64,000 nt of DNA. Origin: Mesorhabditis belari. Lineage: Eukaryota > Nematoda > Chromadorea > Rhabditida > Rhabditidae. The notes beneath the pieces are model-generated. The model searched no databases. It was not told where the DNA came from and saw only the letters and a program-made list of their open reading frames with translations. This document shows, piece after piece, positions 50,244 to 61,922 of this stretch. The position numbers were made by a program, and so were the translations under genes. The stretch lies in assembly GCA_958450365.1 (NCBI GenBank), contig CAUEEP010000735.1, positions 3,872,001 through 3,936,000 on the forward strand, read 5' to 3'. Position 1 is the first letter of the stretch. Each line of letters opens with the position of its first letter.

Positions 50244-53200
50244 TTAAGTGAATCGTCGCATCACTGAGTCGAGCTCTCGTTCGAGTTTTTGAGTCTAAAA
50301 ATCAAGAATTAAACAAATTAGTAACTGAATGAATAACTGAATGTCTATATCAATCTAGTTCTCTTTCTCTATCAATCTAATAACAATCTCTTTCATACCT
50401 TTTCTTTTGCTGTTGCCAAATCCTCTTGATGTTGTCCGATGATGGAATGAAGCTGAAATTAAAATAATTCTCTATTGCTTTAAAAATAGTTCTCTATTGC
50501 TTATTGATAACTTGTAAGTTAAAACTTAAAACTCTAGAAAAAAAAAACTCAAAAAACCAAAAAAAACTCTCACCCTTCCCCTTTGTTCTTTCATTTTTAT
50601 CATTTCATCTTCCAACTCTTGAATCCGATTGTCTCTTTGTAGAAGCATTCGCCTCAAAACTTCAACTTCATTCGGTACAACTGGAGCAACCATCTAAACG
50701 AGTTTTGTAATATCAAAAAACAATCTACATATTCTTCTAATATTAATGAATCAATTTTGAGGTTTAATAAATTTGTGGAAAAGAAGTTTTCAAGCAAATG
50801 TTAAAAGCTAGTTTAAATTCTGAATTTTCATTGACACTGAGAAAAATTTCTTATAGATTACAATATCTTTAAGTTATGATATCACTGAATTGCTCATTTC
50901 TAAAAAGCCTCAATTAAATGCCTAGCCTTTTATCGATGACTTTTGAATAATAGTTTAATATTATTATCTGCATTAGCTGTTTTTTTAATTCATTCTTACC
51001 CTAGCTTGACTCTGTGCTTTAGTGAGCGCTTTCTCCAGTTGTTCAATGTCCATTTCTTGCTTTTGAACCTTTTTCCGCAATGTGATTAGCTCAGAGTTGG
51101 GGCGATTAGCCTAAAATAAGAGATTATTTCACAAAATCTACAATAAAACAAACCGAGTACTGATATCCATTCCCAAAAGAACTCCTTGTATTGTTCACCG
51201 ATCCATCAAACTCGTAGCCATCAAACTTTTGTCCAGCCGAGAAGGGCGAATCGACAGAAACGACCGAGTTGTCTTCTAGAGTTTCTAGAATTTCTAGAAT
51301 TTTTCGATAATTCATCAAGAACTACTATAGCTTTCAAGGAACATTGTAGTTTTAAAGATCTACTGCAACTTTCAACGCTTACTATAGCACTGATTTGTAT
51401 AGTAACTCATACCATTATTGATCTCATTCGGTTCCCTCTTGATCGACTCAGATCTTAGTTGAAACAATCGATTGTCGACGATTGATTGTCCGACCTCTCG
51501 AATTGTATTCTGATTGATTGGCTCGATGATTGATGTGCTTGGGGTCTAGAAATGAATTTTGTTCTTGTTTTTGATTAGATCAAAGCCATCACTGTATTCT
51601 GAGCTTTGCCTAGAGTAATCAGCTTTTATTTCAACTTTTAACTCACATCAGTATCCGGTGAATCACCTCCTTGTCCCATTCCAATTCCCCCTGCTCCATT
51701 TCCTCTCTTCGGCACCTCTTTTCCATTTAATTCAGCCACTTTTCGTTGATAATATTGATCAATGAACTCTTTATAATACGGGAAAGAATCTTTTCCCTCA
51801 TTGCATAGTTCAGTCAGAAATTCGACGGTCCTAAAACAATTCAATGATTAATTCAATTGACTCATTTCATTGAATCGTTTAAGAATTTCATATAAAACAA
51901 AAGAAATTCATTGAAAAGGGTACTGATTCAACGATCGCGCGTTCGTTTGTGCGCAAGTTTAGACTTCCAGCATCTGTCAGAGCTGAAGAGGTAAATGAAT
52001 TTGTTAAGTATCTCAAAACTGTATTTGCATTTTTAGGTGAAGAGTGAACTTTCTTTCGAACTTTCGCGAGACGGTCACCTCACCGTTCGCTACGAAAAGG
52101 AACGCTCTGCTGGCATCAAGAGACTCCCAATCCAAATCCAGAAAGTCTAGATCGATTGTTATTGTTGATCTTTCATTAAATGTTCATTAAGCCAATCTTA
52201 CTTTGTTTGCAATAGTTCCTTATTTTTCAATAAATTGTTTTTGAAGATTTAAAAGTCGAAAGTTTACGCAGAATAACGATTAGCTATGGTGAATCTAGTA
52301 ATCAGTACCCTTTTGAATAAGTCAATAGAATCAATAGAATCAATAGAATATAAAACTCACATCAAATCAATAATCTTTCCTTTCTCGTGATGCTTTTCGA
52401 GGTGACGATTCGCATTTGAGTGTTCGGAGAGGAAAAGATTGCAGACTAAAAATTGATATCTAATAAAAATAAAGCCTAAATTTATGCTCACCAGAGCACT
52501 GAAATTGCTTCTTCTCTAAATGAACTCTAGAATGTTTAAGCAATTGTCCAACGGATGCACTCGGAGTTAAACTCTTTAGCGCAATCATTTTCTTGTTGCA
52601 ATGCTGAAAAAAAAAGAGAAAGTTTTTTATAGTTTTAGAAAATTTCATACATTGCAAGTGAAACGATCCTTGATTGAAACGATCGGTGATTTCTTCTTCT
52701 CAATAAAACTATTTAGATTCAGTGATGTTGAGGAAGATTGGCTGATCACTTCGTCTAACTGTAAATTGAGAAGATCAATAATTTCGAATCACTTCTACTC
52801 ACCTCTCTTTCAACAACTCTTTCATCATAGAAGACATTTGGTGGTGGATAGATTTGAGCGATTCCCCGAATTCCCTCCACCAACTCAGGGAAACAAACGA
52901 TAGCTGATTCGCATTGAGCCGCAAAAAGTGATGAATTTCTAGAAACAAAACGATTTAACACTTATAAACAACTTATAAACAATATTAATTCATAGATTTA
53001 TCATCCTTTTAAAGGAAAGATCGTTAGATAAACATTTAAAACTTAAAATTTGACCAAGTCAATAGCAATTGATTAAATTGTTAAAATAAAAACTTAAATT
53101 CAGTCGATCTTATCACAATTTATCTAAATTTTAAACTTAAAAGCAAATAGAATCAATTTCTAACTTCACTCACAGCTTATCGATAATTGTTCCCTTTTTT

Positions 53201-56200
53201 CGGTGAGTTCTCAAAATGTGCATTCGAGCAACCGATTTTTTCAGATATCCTTTGCGACATTCAGAGCACGAATACTATAAAGATATTATATAAATGTTTA
53301 TATATGTTGTGTCCGATTTAGATTTCCGTCCGATTTAGATTCAATCTAAAATATGCAAAAAGGATGGCCGACTCTGCAATTCAAGATGCCACAATAGCCT
53401 AAGCTGCAAAAATAAATGGAAATTTTTAACTCGTTCGTTGTTGTTGTTGGTTTTTTGTTGTTGTATGTTGTAATTTCGCATCTATTCTGTTAACGCTAAT
53501 AAATTGTTTCATAAGTTGGGTTTACTTTTCAGAAAAAGACAGTAACAAACCTTTGAAAAATGCAGAAAACTACAGAAAACGCTTAAGAACATATATTAAG
53601 CATGTTTATATTATTGTTCAATTTATATAAGATTTAGATTAAATCTAAATAGGACGTTCGATATAGACTGTAATCTAAATCGGACGTCCGCGATAAGTTC
53701 AATCTAAATCGGACGTCCTATTTAGATTGAATCTAAATCGGACGTCCTATTTAGATTGAATCTAAATCGGACACAACATATATTTAAATTAAACTTTGCC
53801 TTTACCTGTTTCTGTGGGCAATGCTTTGCTCCATGCTTGATTGCACAAATCACCAGGTGTTCCCCGTGATGCAAATCGAATTGTTTAAAGCATTGCTAAA
53901 TTCAGTACTAAATTTCTTTTTGTTTTTTTTTTTGCCCACTTTGCACGTGTAATACTCTTGATTCGTTTTCCCATCAGCTGATTCTTTTTCCTGTTCAGTG
54001 TACGATCTCAATAAAGCTCTCGATGTTCGTGGTCGATATGGAATATCCGAGTTTAAAGCCAGTAATTTGTTCAGCTTCCATTTCTCAATCATTGCCTCAA
54101 TCGATGGAAAACAAAATATGGACGTCTGTGTGAGATGATTCACTTGATCTTCAGATCTAAAAATTGAAATTCTTTTAGTTCTACGATCTTCTACGATATT
54201 AGTTACTTTTACAGCAATCAAAGCTTTAGTTTAGACTCAATTTAAGCTTTTTTAGCCTTAAGCTTTTTTAACCTTAAGCAATTTAAGCTTTTAAGCCACC
54301 AAAGCTACAATGATCCGATTTTAAAGATAAATCCTTATCTACTGAACTAAAAATAGTGGCTTTAAACGATAAAAACACGGAATTATCTTATGAGCAAACT
54401 AAACTTACAAATTATCGATTACATAAGCTTTTGGGTTATGATTCCGAACGTGCATCTCAAGTTTTGATCGTTCCGGTGTCTAAAAATCTTAGAAATATTA
54501 GAAAGTTTAAAGTCTAAAGTAATCAACGCAAAAAGCTAAGCTTCTTAGATGTTTATCAATAAAAAAATTTCCTTTTAAACTCACCGCCATCTCACATTGC
54601 GAGCAGGTGTATCGTTTCTTTTCCATATGACAAAATTCGACGTGTCGAATGCAATTGTACGGGAGATTTATTGGAAGATATGTTTGATTGCACATCTAAA
54701 AATCAAATTTCAATCAAAGTTTCTATTTTCTTTTTTTTACCTTGCAGCTTAACGCATTATTTGACGCTGGCTTTTTTGTTTGCTGAATAATTTCAATTCC
54801 GGATTGATCGTCAAGACTTTGAATCTCATCACCGTCAGTAAACGAGGAATTCATCTAAAAAATAAACTTCAAATCTTACTCAAAAGTTTTTTTACTTCCC
54901 TAAAGTTGACTAAAGCTCAAAAATCGAATTTTGTTTTAGCTCAATGAAGAATATCATAGAAAATAGTAGAACTTTTAAACTATCGGCTTTCAAACTATTT
55001 AAAAGGCATAGATTAATCTACAAAAAAAGCTATGAAAGCTAGAAAATAGTCATAAAAGAAGCTTTTAAAAAAAAGCAAAGTTGATTGGTATTTGCCTTAA
55101 AATCTATAAACCTAGTAAGTGAGATGATAGAGCATTCGGCGCACCTTGTACAATCAACAATTAGCATGCACTTTGTGCTTTTGTTCGAAAGATAAGTGTG
55201 CCAGAAAGCATCCATTTGTCGCGCTTACCCTTCTCGTTTTCGCAGCAATCATCCCCTCCTCATCATTTCCCCATCTCGTCTCAATCATTCTTTTCCTTCT
55301 CGGATTATCCAATTGTGCCCAGCTCTCGATTCGGCGATGATGTTTGGGAAAACAAGCATGAGCTACTTGTTTGAATCGTTTCATTAGCTCAGGTGTCCTG
55401 AAATTATCATAATCATAATCAAATACAATCATAATCATATCTATCATAATTATTTCTGTTCTAAGTACCCTTTTGCATCTAGACTTTTTATTAAACCAAG
55501 CTAGAAACTAGAAAAACAAGTACGGCACTGAGGTTTGCTAGTTTGCTTTAGAAACTAGAAGAATAAGTGCGGCACTTGCTTCTATGCAAATAAAAGACAA
55601 AAAAAACGTAGCTTCTATCATTCTTAAACATTCGAAAGATGCCTTTTAACAGTAGTTAAAAGATTTTTAAACTTCTAAGTACTTTTTAAACTTCTAAGCC
55701 TGCATACTATCATCTAAACTTTAGAATTATATACAAAATTCGAAAAATTGAATATTTTCCTCACATTGTATCGATGATCTTTGCTTTTCCCCCATGTTGG
55801 CGCATATTGTGAATGTGAATATCAGTGCGGGCTCGAGACTAAATTTAAATGAATATATAATATAAAATACGTATTATATTCAGAGAAGATTATCTATAAA
55901 ACTCACTTGTCTCGGACATTTCGAGCATCTAAACTGTTGATGATCAACATGTGTCTTCGAGTGAGCCATTACATGATTCGTCGTCCTCGTAATTACCATT
56001 TTTCCGCATAACTTAAAAAGTTTATCTTTAGATCTAAATCCAAATCCAATATTCGATAGAAATTGATTTTAAGAACCCAAAATCTCACCTGACACTGCGA
56101 GTTTACATTTCCTACGTCTTCATTGAAATGAGCTTGATTGGAGTGCGAAGACTGAATCATTTTTTTGAAAGATTGAATTGAAAAATGTTTAGATAAGTGT

Positions 56201-57024
56201 TAGTTGTTAGATAAGGAACTATAAAGAAACTATAAAGTTTTAACTTCTAAACTATATCTTTGCGAAAAAACCTTTTTAGAACAATTTCAAACTATCTAGT
56301 TTGCGGTCAGCGTTCAAATCTGTGGTCAGTACCAAGCGAAAAGGGAAATTCACTTTAGCAACATCTAGCCAATACAACTTTGTAGTTTCAAAAGTCATAC
56401 AATTAGCCAATCTGTGGTAGTTTTTATTTTGTAAAGATCTACCCATAAACCCACTCCATATGTTTCATCAAAAATCCCCTCAAAATCCTCTCCATTTTCT
56501 CTTCCCTCTGCCAAAACATTGTCCACATTTTGCAGCACTCTGTCCAAATCGCTTCGTGTGGTTAGATTGAAGTCCTAAAAGATAATTTTTTAATTAAAAA
56601 CATCTTTCTCTTAACTCCAACAATGTTAAAATTAAAGTGGGCTTAGATTTTTTATAAAAATATAACCAAAAAACTCGAGCTTCCAGAAAACTAAAGCTAA
56701 AGCCAACCTCAAATATCCCAAAATCTTTGAAATCGCAGCTAGACGAGGAGGGCATTTGCATGAGTTGATTCTAAAGTTGTTTCTAAAGATTCGTTAAGTT
56801 ATTTTATAAATTTGCTTAGCCTCTAGCCTAAATCTTTAAAATGATAGTGAAAAAAATTTTCTTACTTGTGCCTGATTGAACAATGTCTCATCTCTTGTAT
56901 TCGACGATTCCCTCGTTTGTTCCTCGTCCGATATTCGATGGTTTCTTTTGAACAACGTCAATTCATTTCCCTCATTCGATTCATCGGGTGTTGTGATCAA
57001 TTTGGTCGCATCGAATTCGTCCAT
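50244..57024 (-). CDS. Multi-zinc-finger protein with four 'CFP' modules and coiled coils (paralogue B)
   Basis: 24 exons with consistent phases, about 900 aa; ATG 57024, stop 50244-50246. An acidic N-terminal region (exons 56866-57024, 56708-56770, 56443-56574) precedes four modules. Each has an acidic exon ending in C-x, an exon completing finger one and starting C-x-x-C of finger two, an exon ending I-I-D-x-[ML], and a C-F-P exon (55229-55397, 53940-54156, 52803-52938, 51647-51830; the last is S-F-P). Clear fingers include C-S-E-C-R-K-G-Y...H-I-L-R-T-H (53174-53274) and C-S-V-C-N-L-F...H-L-E-K-H (52361-52445). C-terminal exons 51000-51110, 50574-50693, 50399-50452 and 50244-50294 are coiled coil and match those of paralogue A: L-H-S-I-I-G-Q-H-Q-E-D-L here versus [12 protein letters not shown] there, both in 18-codon exons. 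Confidence 0.8.
51931..52150 (+). pseudogene. 3' fragment of a small heat-shock protein gene
   Basis: Exon 51931-51990 reads ...R-S-F-V-R-K-F-R-L-P-A-S-V-R-A-E-E. A 46-nt intron follows, then exon 52037-52150 reads V-K-S-E-L-S...R-D-G-H-L-T-V-R-Y-E-K...R-L-P-I-Q-I-Q-K-V-stop. This is the C-terminal half of an alpha-crystallin domain (F-x-R-x-F-x-L-P...L-x-x-D-G-x-L-x-V) of the small chaperone family. No start or N-terminal half is present. A 3' UTR with AATAAA (about 52227) is retained. It lies on the opposite strand in intron 51831-52360 of paralogue B, between inverted GAAAAGGGTACTGATT copies at about 51913 and 52292. Its intact intron argues against a retrocopy. Confidence 0.82.
53300..53785. 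mobile_element. Non-autonomous element with inverted ends in a paralogue B intron
   Basis: Left end TATGTTGTGTCCGATTTAGA; right end its complement at about 53783. Internal copies of AATCTAAATCGGACGTCC lie near the right end. No coding capacity. Confidence 0.75.
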
Positions 57025-58833
57025 TTTCTAGAAAATTTCTTATATCGATCAACTTTCATAAAGAATAAAGTTTCAAAAAAAATCAAAAACTGTTTTTAAC
57101 AAAAATTTGACGTAAAATGAAAATATTAAATGAAAATAAAGGTTTATCGCAAATCTAGATTGAGATTTGAAAACGAAATACGCTGATTTCTCGTTAATTT
57201 CCCCCTAATATTGAGGAAATGCCTTGAATCTAGTGATTGGTTTATTCAATTATGCAAATATTTGTTTTATAAAACAGTCAATCTATAAAAAAAAACTATC
57301 TCAGCCAATAATACAATAAAAATATTGTGCTTAGAAACAAAATTGACAAAAACAAAAACGAAGCACCAGGGCAACGCAGCGTTTATTAGGTCATGAAAAT
57401 TCAATGGAGCGCTCAAATTTCTTCTCTTGTAGTTTGTAGTCGTTGTCAAGATATAGAATCGAAATAAAATGCCTTTTCAATAACATTTTGGTTTAAAGTA
57501 ATAGAGTAGATAAAGTAATAAAGTAATAGACTTGTTAATCGGTGAAATTTAGTGTAGAATAGCAAATCAAATACAGAAAACAGTTTAACTTTTTTCATCA
57601 TAAAAGCATTTTTATTAACAGAAAATGTAAAATGCTTTATGGTTTATTTTACAACGGAAAAGGTACCGTAAATACTGTAATAGTACCCCACCCTTCTCGT
57701 ACAGTCGCGTAGTCGCAAAAGTTTTTTACTAGTTCATTTTTTTCAAACCGCCCATACTTTCAAAAATTTTTGAAAAACTATATTTTTGATTTTTTTCACT
57801 TTTCTAGGGGTAATCGAGGATGGTGAGCACGAATTTGACAATTTTAGCATAGGTTTCAGCGACGAGGATTCAGAAAATGAATGCGATAACTGATTATTGT
57901 CGATAATGCGATAGCTGGTTATTATTAAAGAGTTTGTCATTGATTTGTTTACAATTTGTTGCATTTTCTTTTTTAATGTTCAATGAACTTTTAAAAGTTT
58001 GCGTTTTGTTTCATTTTTGACTGAAATCAGTTGAATTTTTGGTGAAAAATGGGCGCTTTGTGTGAATTTTATGTTTTTTAAGAGTCAAGAAACGTTTCTT
58101 GTGAAGAAAAGTTACAAAAACAATAAAAAACAGGATCAAAAACATTGGGCTATTAAAAAAATAACCGTCCCAACAATGAATAACAATAGTTTAACTTTAT
58201 TCATCCCAAAAGCATTATTTATAAACAGAATTTATTAACGGCCATCTTTTAATTTTACCCAAGGGTCCCAAGCTTATAGTGCCTTTTTGCAGTGCTCAAA
58301 ATCTCAAGCTTTTAAGGGGTTTTCACCCAATTAAAGCTTTAAGATCTAAACTGCACGTCAAATTCCCAGTTTCCTAGAATTTGAAGAAGTTTATATTTTC
58401 GAATTTATTACAGAAATTTATTACATTATTTACAAACGGAAAATGTAAAATGCTTTATGGCTTATTTTACAACGGAAAAGCAAGTACCTGTGCAAAATGA
58501 CGGTGAAATTCCCGTTTCTTTATGAATTTGAGAAAGTTTAGAACCTGAGAAAAAAGAAATGGATAAGAAATGAAATGAAAAAGACAAGATAATTGGATCA
58601 TGAAAGACATTTGATAATAATGGTCATGTTTCTAAAAAATGTTCAAGAAAAAGATACCATAATCCCAGATGCGTAAAAAAATGCAAATTAGTTCTAAGTT
58701 TAGTTCTAAGGCATCCGGACTAAGGTAGTTTTTGTTTAAGCTTACATTTTGAAAAGCTTAATCAACTGTTTTACAGCCTAATAATGAATAGAAGAAAAAT
58801 AACTGTACACTTTAAGGTAGAAGAATTACTGCA
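57025..58833. other. Intergenic region with transposon-like debris
   Basis: A block around AATGTAAAATGCTTTATGG TTTATTTTACAACGGAAAA occurs at about 57625 and again at about 58440, and related AAAAGCATT-containing blocks flank both. At 57810-57890 the plus strand reads an acidic tail (G-F-S-D-E-D-S-E-N-E) resembling transposase C-termini. No intact gene seen. Confidence 0.5.
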
Positions 58834-61800
58834 TTAACATTGCAAGCGATGACTAGGCAAATTCTCCTCTTCCAATGCTTTCTCATCAAGTTCCGAATCG
58901 TAAACAGCAGCCAAACGTTCGTGGAAATCCCCCTGGATGAAAAAGTTCATCGCCTAAAATGAATAGATGAGTGAACTGATTCCAAAAAGAAAATCAAGCG
59001 CCAAATTTAATTTACTAGCTCGAACCTTGCAACTTTCCATACTGAATTTTGAGCAGATTCAATTTTTTTTCTCCGAAGGCTAGTTCCTTTTGATTAATAT
59101 TTTAAAAATCTTTCTCAACAAACCTCTTGAACTTTCAACATATCCGGATGGTTGGCCGAGAAATTGTCGGTCGGAAGTTTTGAGATTGCCGACCCAGAAA
59201 CATAGCTAGAAAAACGATACAAATTATTTCAATTAAGAATAACTTACATGAAAAGCACACGAATTTGAAGAATATCCGGATCTTGTACTACGTAACACCA
59301 TTGATGGTCTCGATACTTGCTTGGATCATTGGCAACTAAATACAGATGTTAGCAAGAATTTATTGGCCTAAGCTTATGGATGTTTAAAGCCAACTAAGCA
59401 AGAACAAACCTTCAACGAGCGCCAAACAATATGTTCCTTGTCGGATATGTTTGTTCCTAGAATAATGTTCAGTATTTTGGCACTCGACCGCCGAATCGTT
59501 CGTTGAATAGTATCGTGGCGAGCACTAGGATCACATTTCGAAAAAATTCAATCAAATTTTCCAACTGTTGAGTGTCCTCGAGCGTAACCCTCCGATGTTT
59601 GTGGTTCTTTTCCGAGATAAACTCCTTTTCCATGTGCAGCTCCAACCAATTGCAAATTTGTCCCCGAGCAAACCACCAAACCCTCACACAAAATCTTGTA
59701 CCAATTCTCGACAGGCGATCCGCTAAAGAAAATAAAGTATCGAAAACGTTTTTACAAAACCCACTGGAATGCGTAGAATTTTTTGCCATTAACCGCCTCG
59801 AGATTAGCCTAAATAATAGTATTATAAGGGCACCTATTTGGGATTTGACATATATGAGTCTCTACAAATTGTAGTCATCCTATTTCCAATGATCGCTTAC
59901 CTGAAAGCGTGATTCTTTCTCCGACGCAACCGGTGGCAAAACATATTGATGGATTGTGCTCATCGCGTTGACTCGGAAACGAGGAGGCAATCTGCAAATT
60001 ACTGGGAAACGATCGGATAACCTGAAAATGTAACGGTTAAAAAAGTGGTCTAGTATCACTAAAACTTACCAATAAAGCAGATCAGCTTTCTTCTTTGTGA
60101 GTGGATCGTCACGAAATTTCTCGTAGTTCGCCCACGTCGAGAAGACACAGCGTGTACAATATCCCCTGAGGGCAGCCGAGATTTCACCATAATCACTAAA
60201 TTTATGAAATTCAACGTTAAAATTTGAATAGCCTACCGAAATTCTTCTTTGAGATTCACATCATCTAACGGATCGGGCTTGCAAATTAGTGATCGTCGGT
60301 AATCATTCGCATGGAAGAACAAAAAGTTGAGCAATTGTGCCGAATCTGCCCATAGACGGGGTCCCATGGAGTACTCGAAAGTCTGTCCTAAAGAAATAGA
60401 TTATATAAAGTTCACAAAGCATTAGATTCAAAAACGTACTTAAACGATCTCTCTGAAAGTAGCAAAGCGGGTGATCGCAAACAGAAAGCAGCGGATGAGC
60501 GCCTAAATGTTGAATCCCGCACTGCACGCAATAGCTAAAGAAAAAGTTAAAAGTTATTTATAGTTTAATTCAATTTGCTAGTTTGGAGCTCATCTTTTCA
60601 AATGCTTAAATCTATCATTTCATAGCAATTTGCTACACAACAGTAGTTGAAACCAAATCTATTACTGAATCTAGCTGCTGATTGATGGATGGATTTAACT
60701 TCAGTGTTTCAGGGGGTAAAAGTCCAAATCCAAAAGCATCACTCACTTTCCCAATTCTTTCATTCGTGCAACTAGCCGATCGATGAATGCCGCGAAAAAG
60801 CTGTCGTCACCGATTTGTTCATCTTCGCTTCTCACACTCCAATATTTCGTCAAGTCGTCCTTGATGAACTGAAAATGAGCAAGCTACCACATCAAATCCA
60901 GCAAAACAAACCGTTTCAATGGCTCCCATTGCAATGTTCCTTTTCGTGTATGGCATTGATGCGGTTGCTTCAGGCATATCGCCGAGACGGTATTTCGCAA
61001 GATTGAAGGCCAAACGAATTCGCAAACACGGATCCGATAGTCCCCACCATTCGCGAAATCGTTTCTAAACAAAAAGTTTAACAAGTGTTTGATATGTGCT
61101 TAAATTAGCACTAATCGCTTCAGCATATATAATTACCCCTTTAGCCAACCAAGAAGCAAACTTACATTGATAAAGTCAAGTGGCAATGTGATCACTAAAT
61201 GATAATCGTCAAGCTCGAAGACCTTCGATTCTAAAAGAAAGTTAAAGGAGAGATCTTTTGATACTTTGGTGGTTGGGAGGGGCCACTTTTGGTTTGCTTA
61301 GTCGAATCTAGTGTTTTGAGAGATTCGTGCCGATACTTTTCTTCTATTCCGGGGTAATTACACATACTGAAGCAATTGATGCTAATTTTAAAGTATTTCA
61401 TATGTGCTTAATTTAGCACCAATTGCTTCAGCATATATAATTATCCCGGAATAAAAAAAAGTATCGACACGAACCGCTCAAAACACCAGATTCGACGCCA
61501 AGTCAAAAGTGACCCATCCCAACCACCAAATCACTGATCTTTTAGTTATTTCGACGATGTTGCTCAATCTATTTAATATATTTGAATATATTTGCAAGGT
61601 TTTAATATAAAACATCACTACCTTTATATGGAACGAGCAACTGATTGGCCATCTCGAGCTCCATTATCAAGTGCCCACTCACCTAAAACACAACATTCTC
61701 TTAGAATTCAGTTAGCGCCTTAAAGCATGATTAAACAAAAAATAGTTGAACGTTTTGCCTACAAAGAGAAACTGCTATAAAACTCAAATTCCAAGCATTT

Positions 61801-61922
61801 ACCTCAGTTTTTCGTGGCCTTTTGACAGCACCGAGATCATCGTCAGAAAAATTATCTCTTTCTTCTTCGGAGCTCGTCTCGTCACCGTTTTGATAATCGT
61901 CTTCACTTCCCGAAAAGCTCAT
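58834..61922 (-). CDS. PARP6/PARP8-like mono-ADP-ribosyltransferase
   Basis: 15 exons in consistent phase, about 539 aa; ATG 61922, one nt after a CCTTTTAG acceptor; stop 58834-58836. An acidic Ser/Asp/Glu-rich N-terminus ends in a basic patch (K-R-P-R-K). A conserved middle region includes V-I-T-L-P-L-D-F-I-N and a Cys-rich stretch, Y-C-V-Q-C-G-I-Q-H-L then V-C-D-H-P-L-C, as in PARP6/8. The catalytic domain has H-G-S-P-V-E-N-W-Y-K-I-L (His of the triad; it needs the CA|GTGGGT donor at 59763-59764), G-K-G-V-Y-L (Tyr), Y-C-L-A-L-V-E-V, and W-C-Y-V-V-Q-D-P-D-I-L (third position Tyr). H-Y-Y rather than H-Y-E predicts transfer of single ADP-ribose units. An additional C-terminal tail of about 65 residues follows. 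Exon list, 3' to 5': 58834-58953, 59124-59205, 59248-59335, 59410-59524, 59566-59722, 59765-59808, 59901-60021, 60070-60195, 60237-60387, 60440-60534, 60747-60868, 60912-61064, 61166-61230, 61622-61682, 61803-61922. Confidence 0.9.
61249..61547. mobile_element. Foldback MITE in a PARP gene intron
   Basis: Inverted ends around AGATCTTTTGATACTTTGGT and its imperfect complement near 61545, and inner arms around TTCAGCATATATAATTATCC. A related block (TTCAGCATATATAATTACCC) at about 61118-61137 is a partial second copy. Confidence 0.72.
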
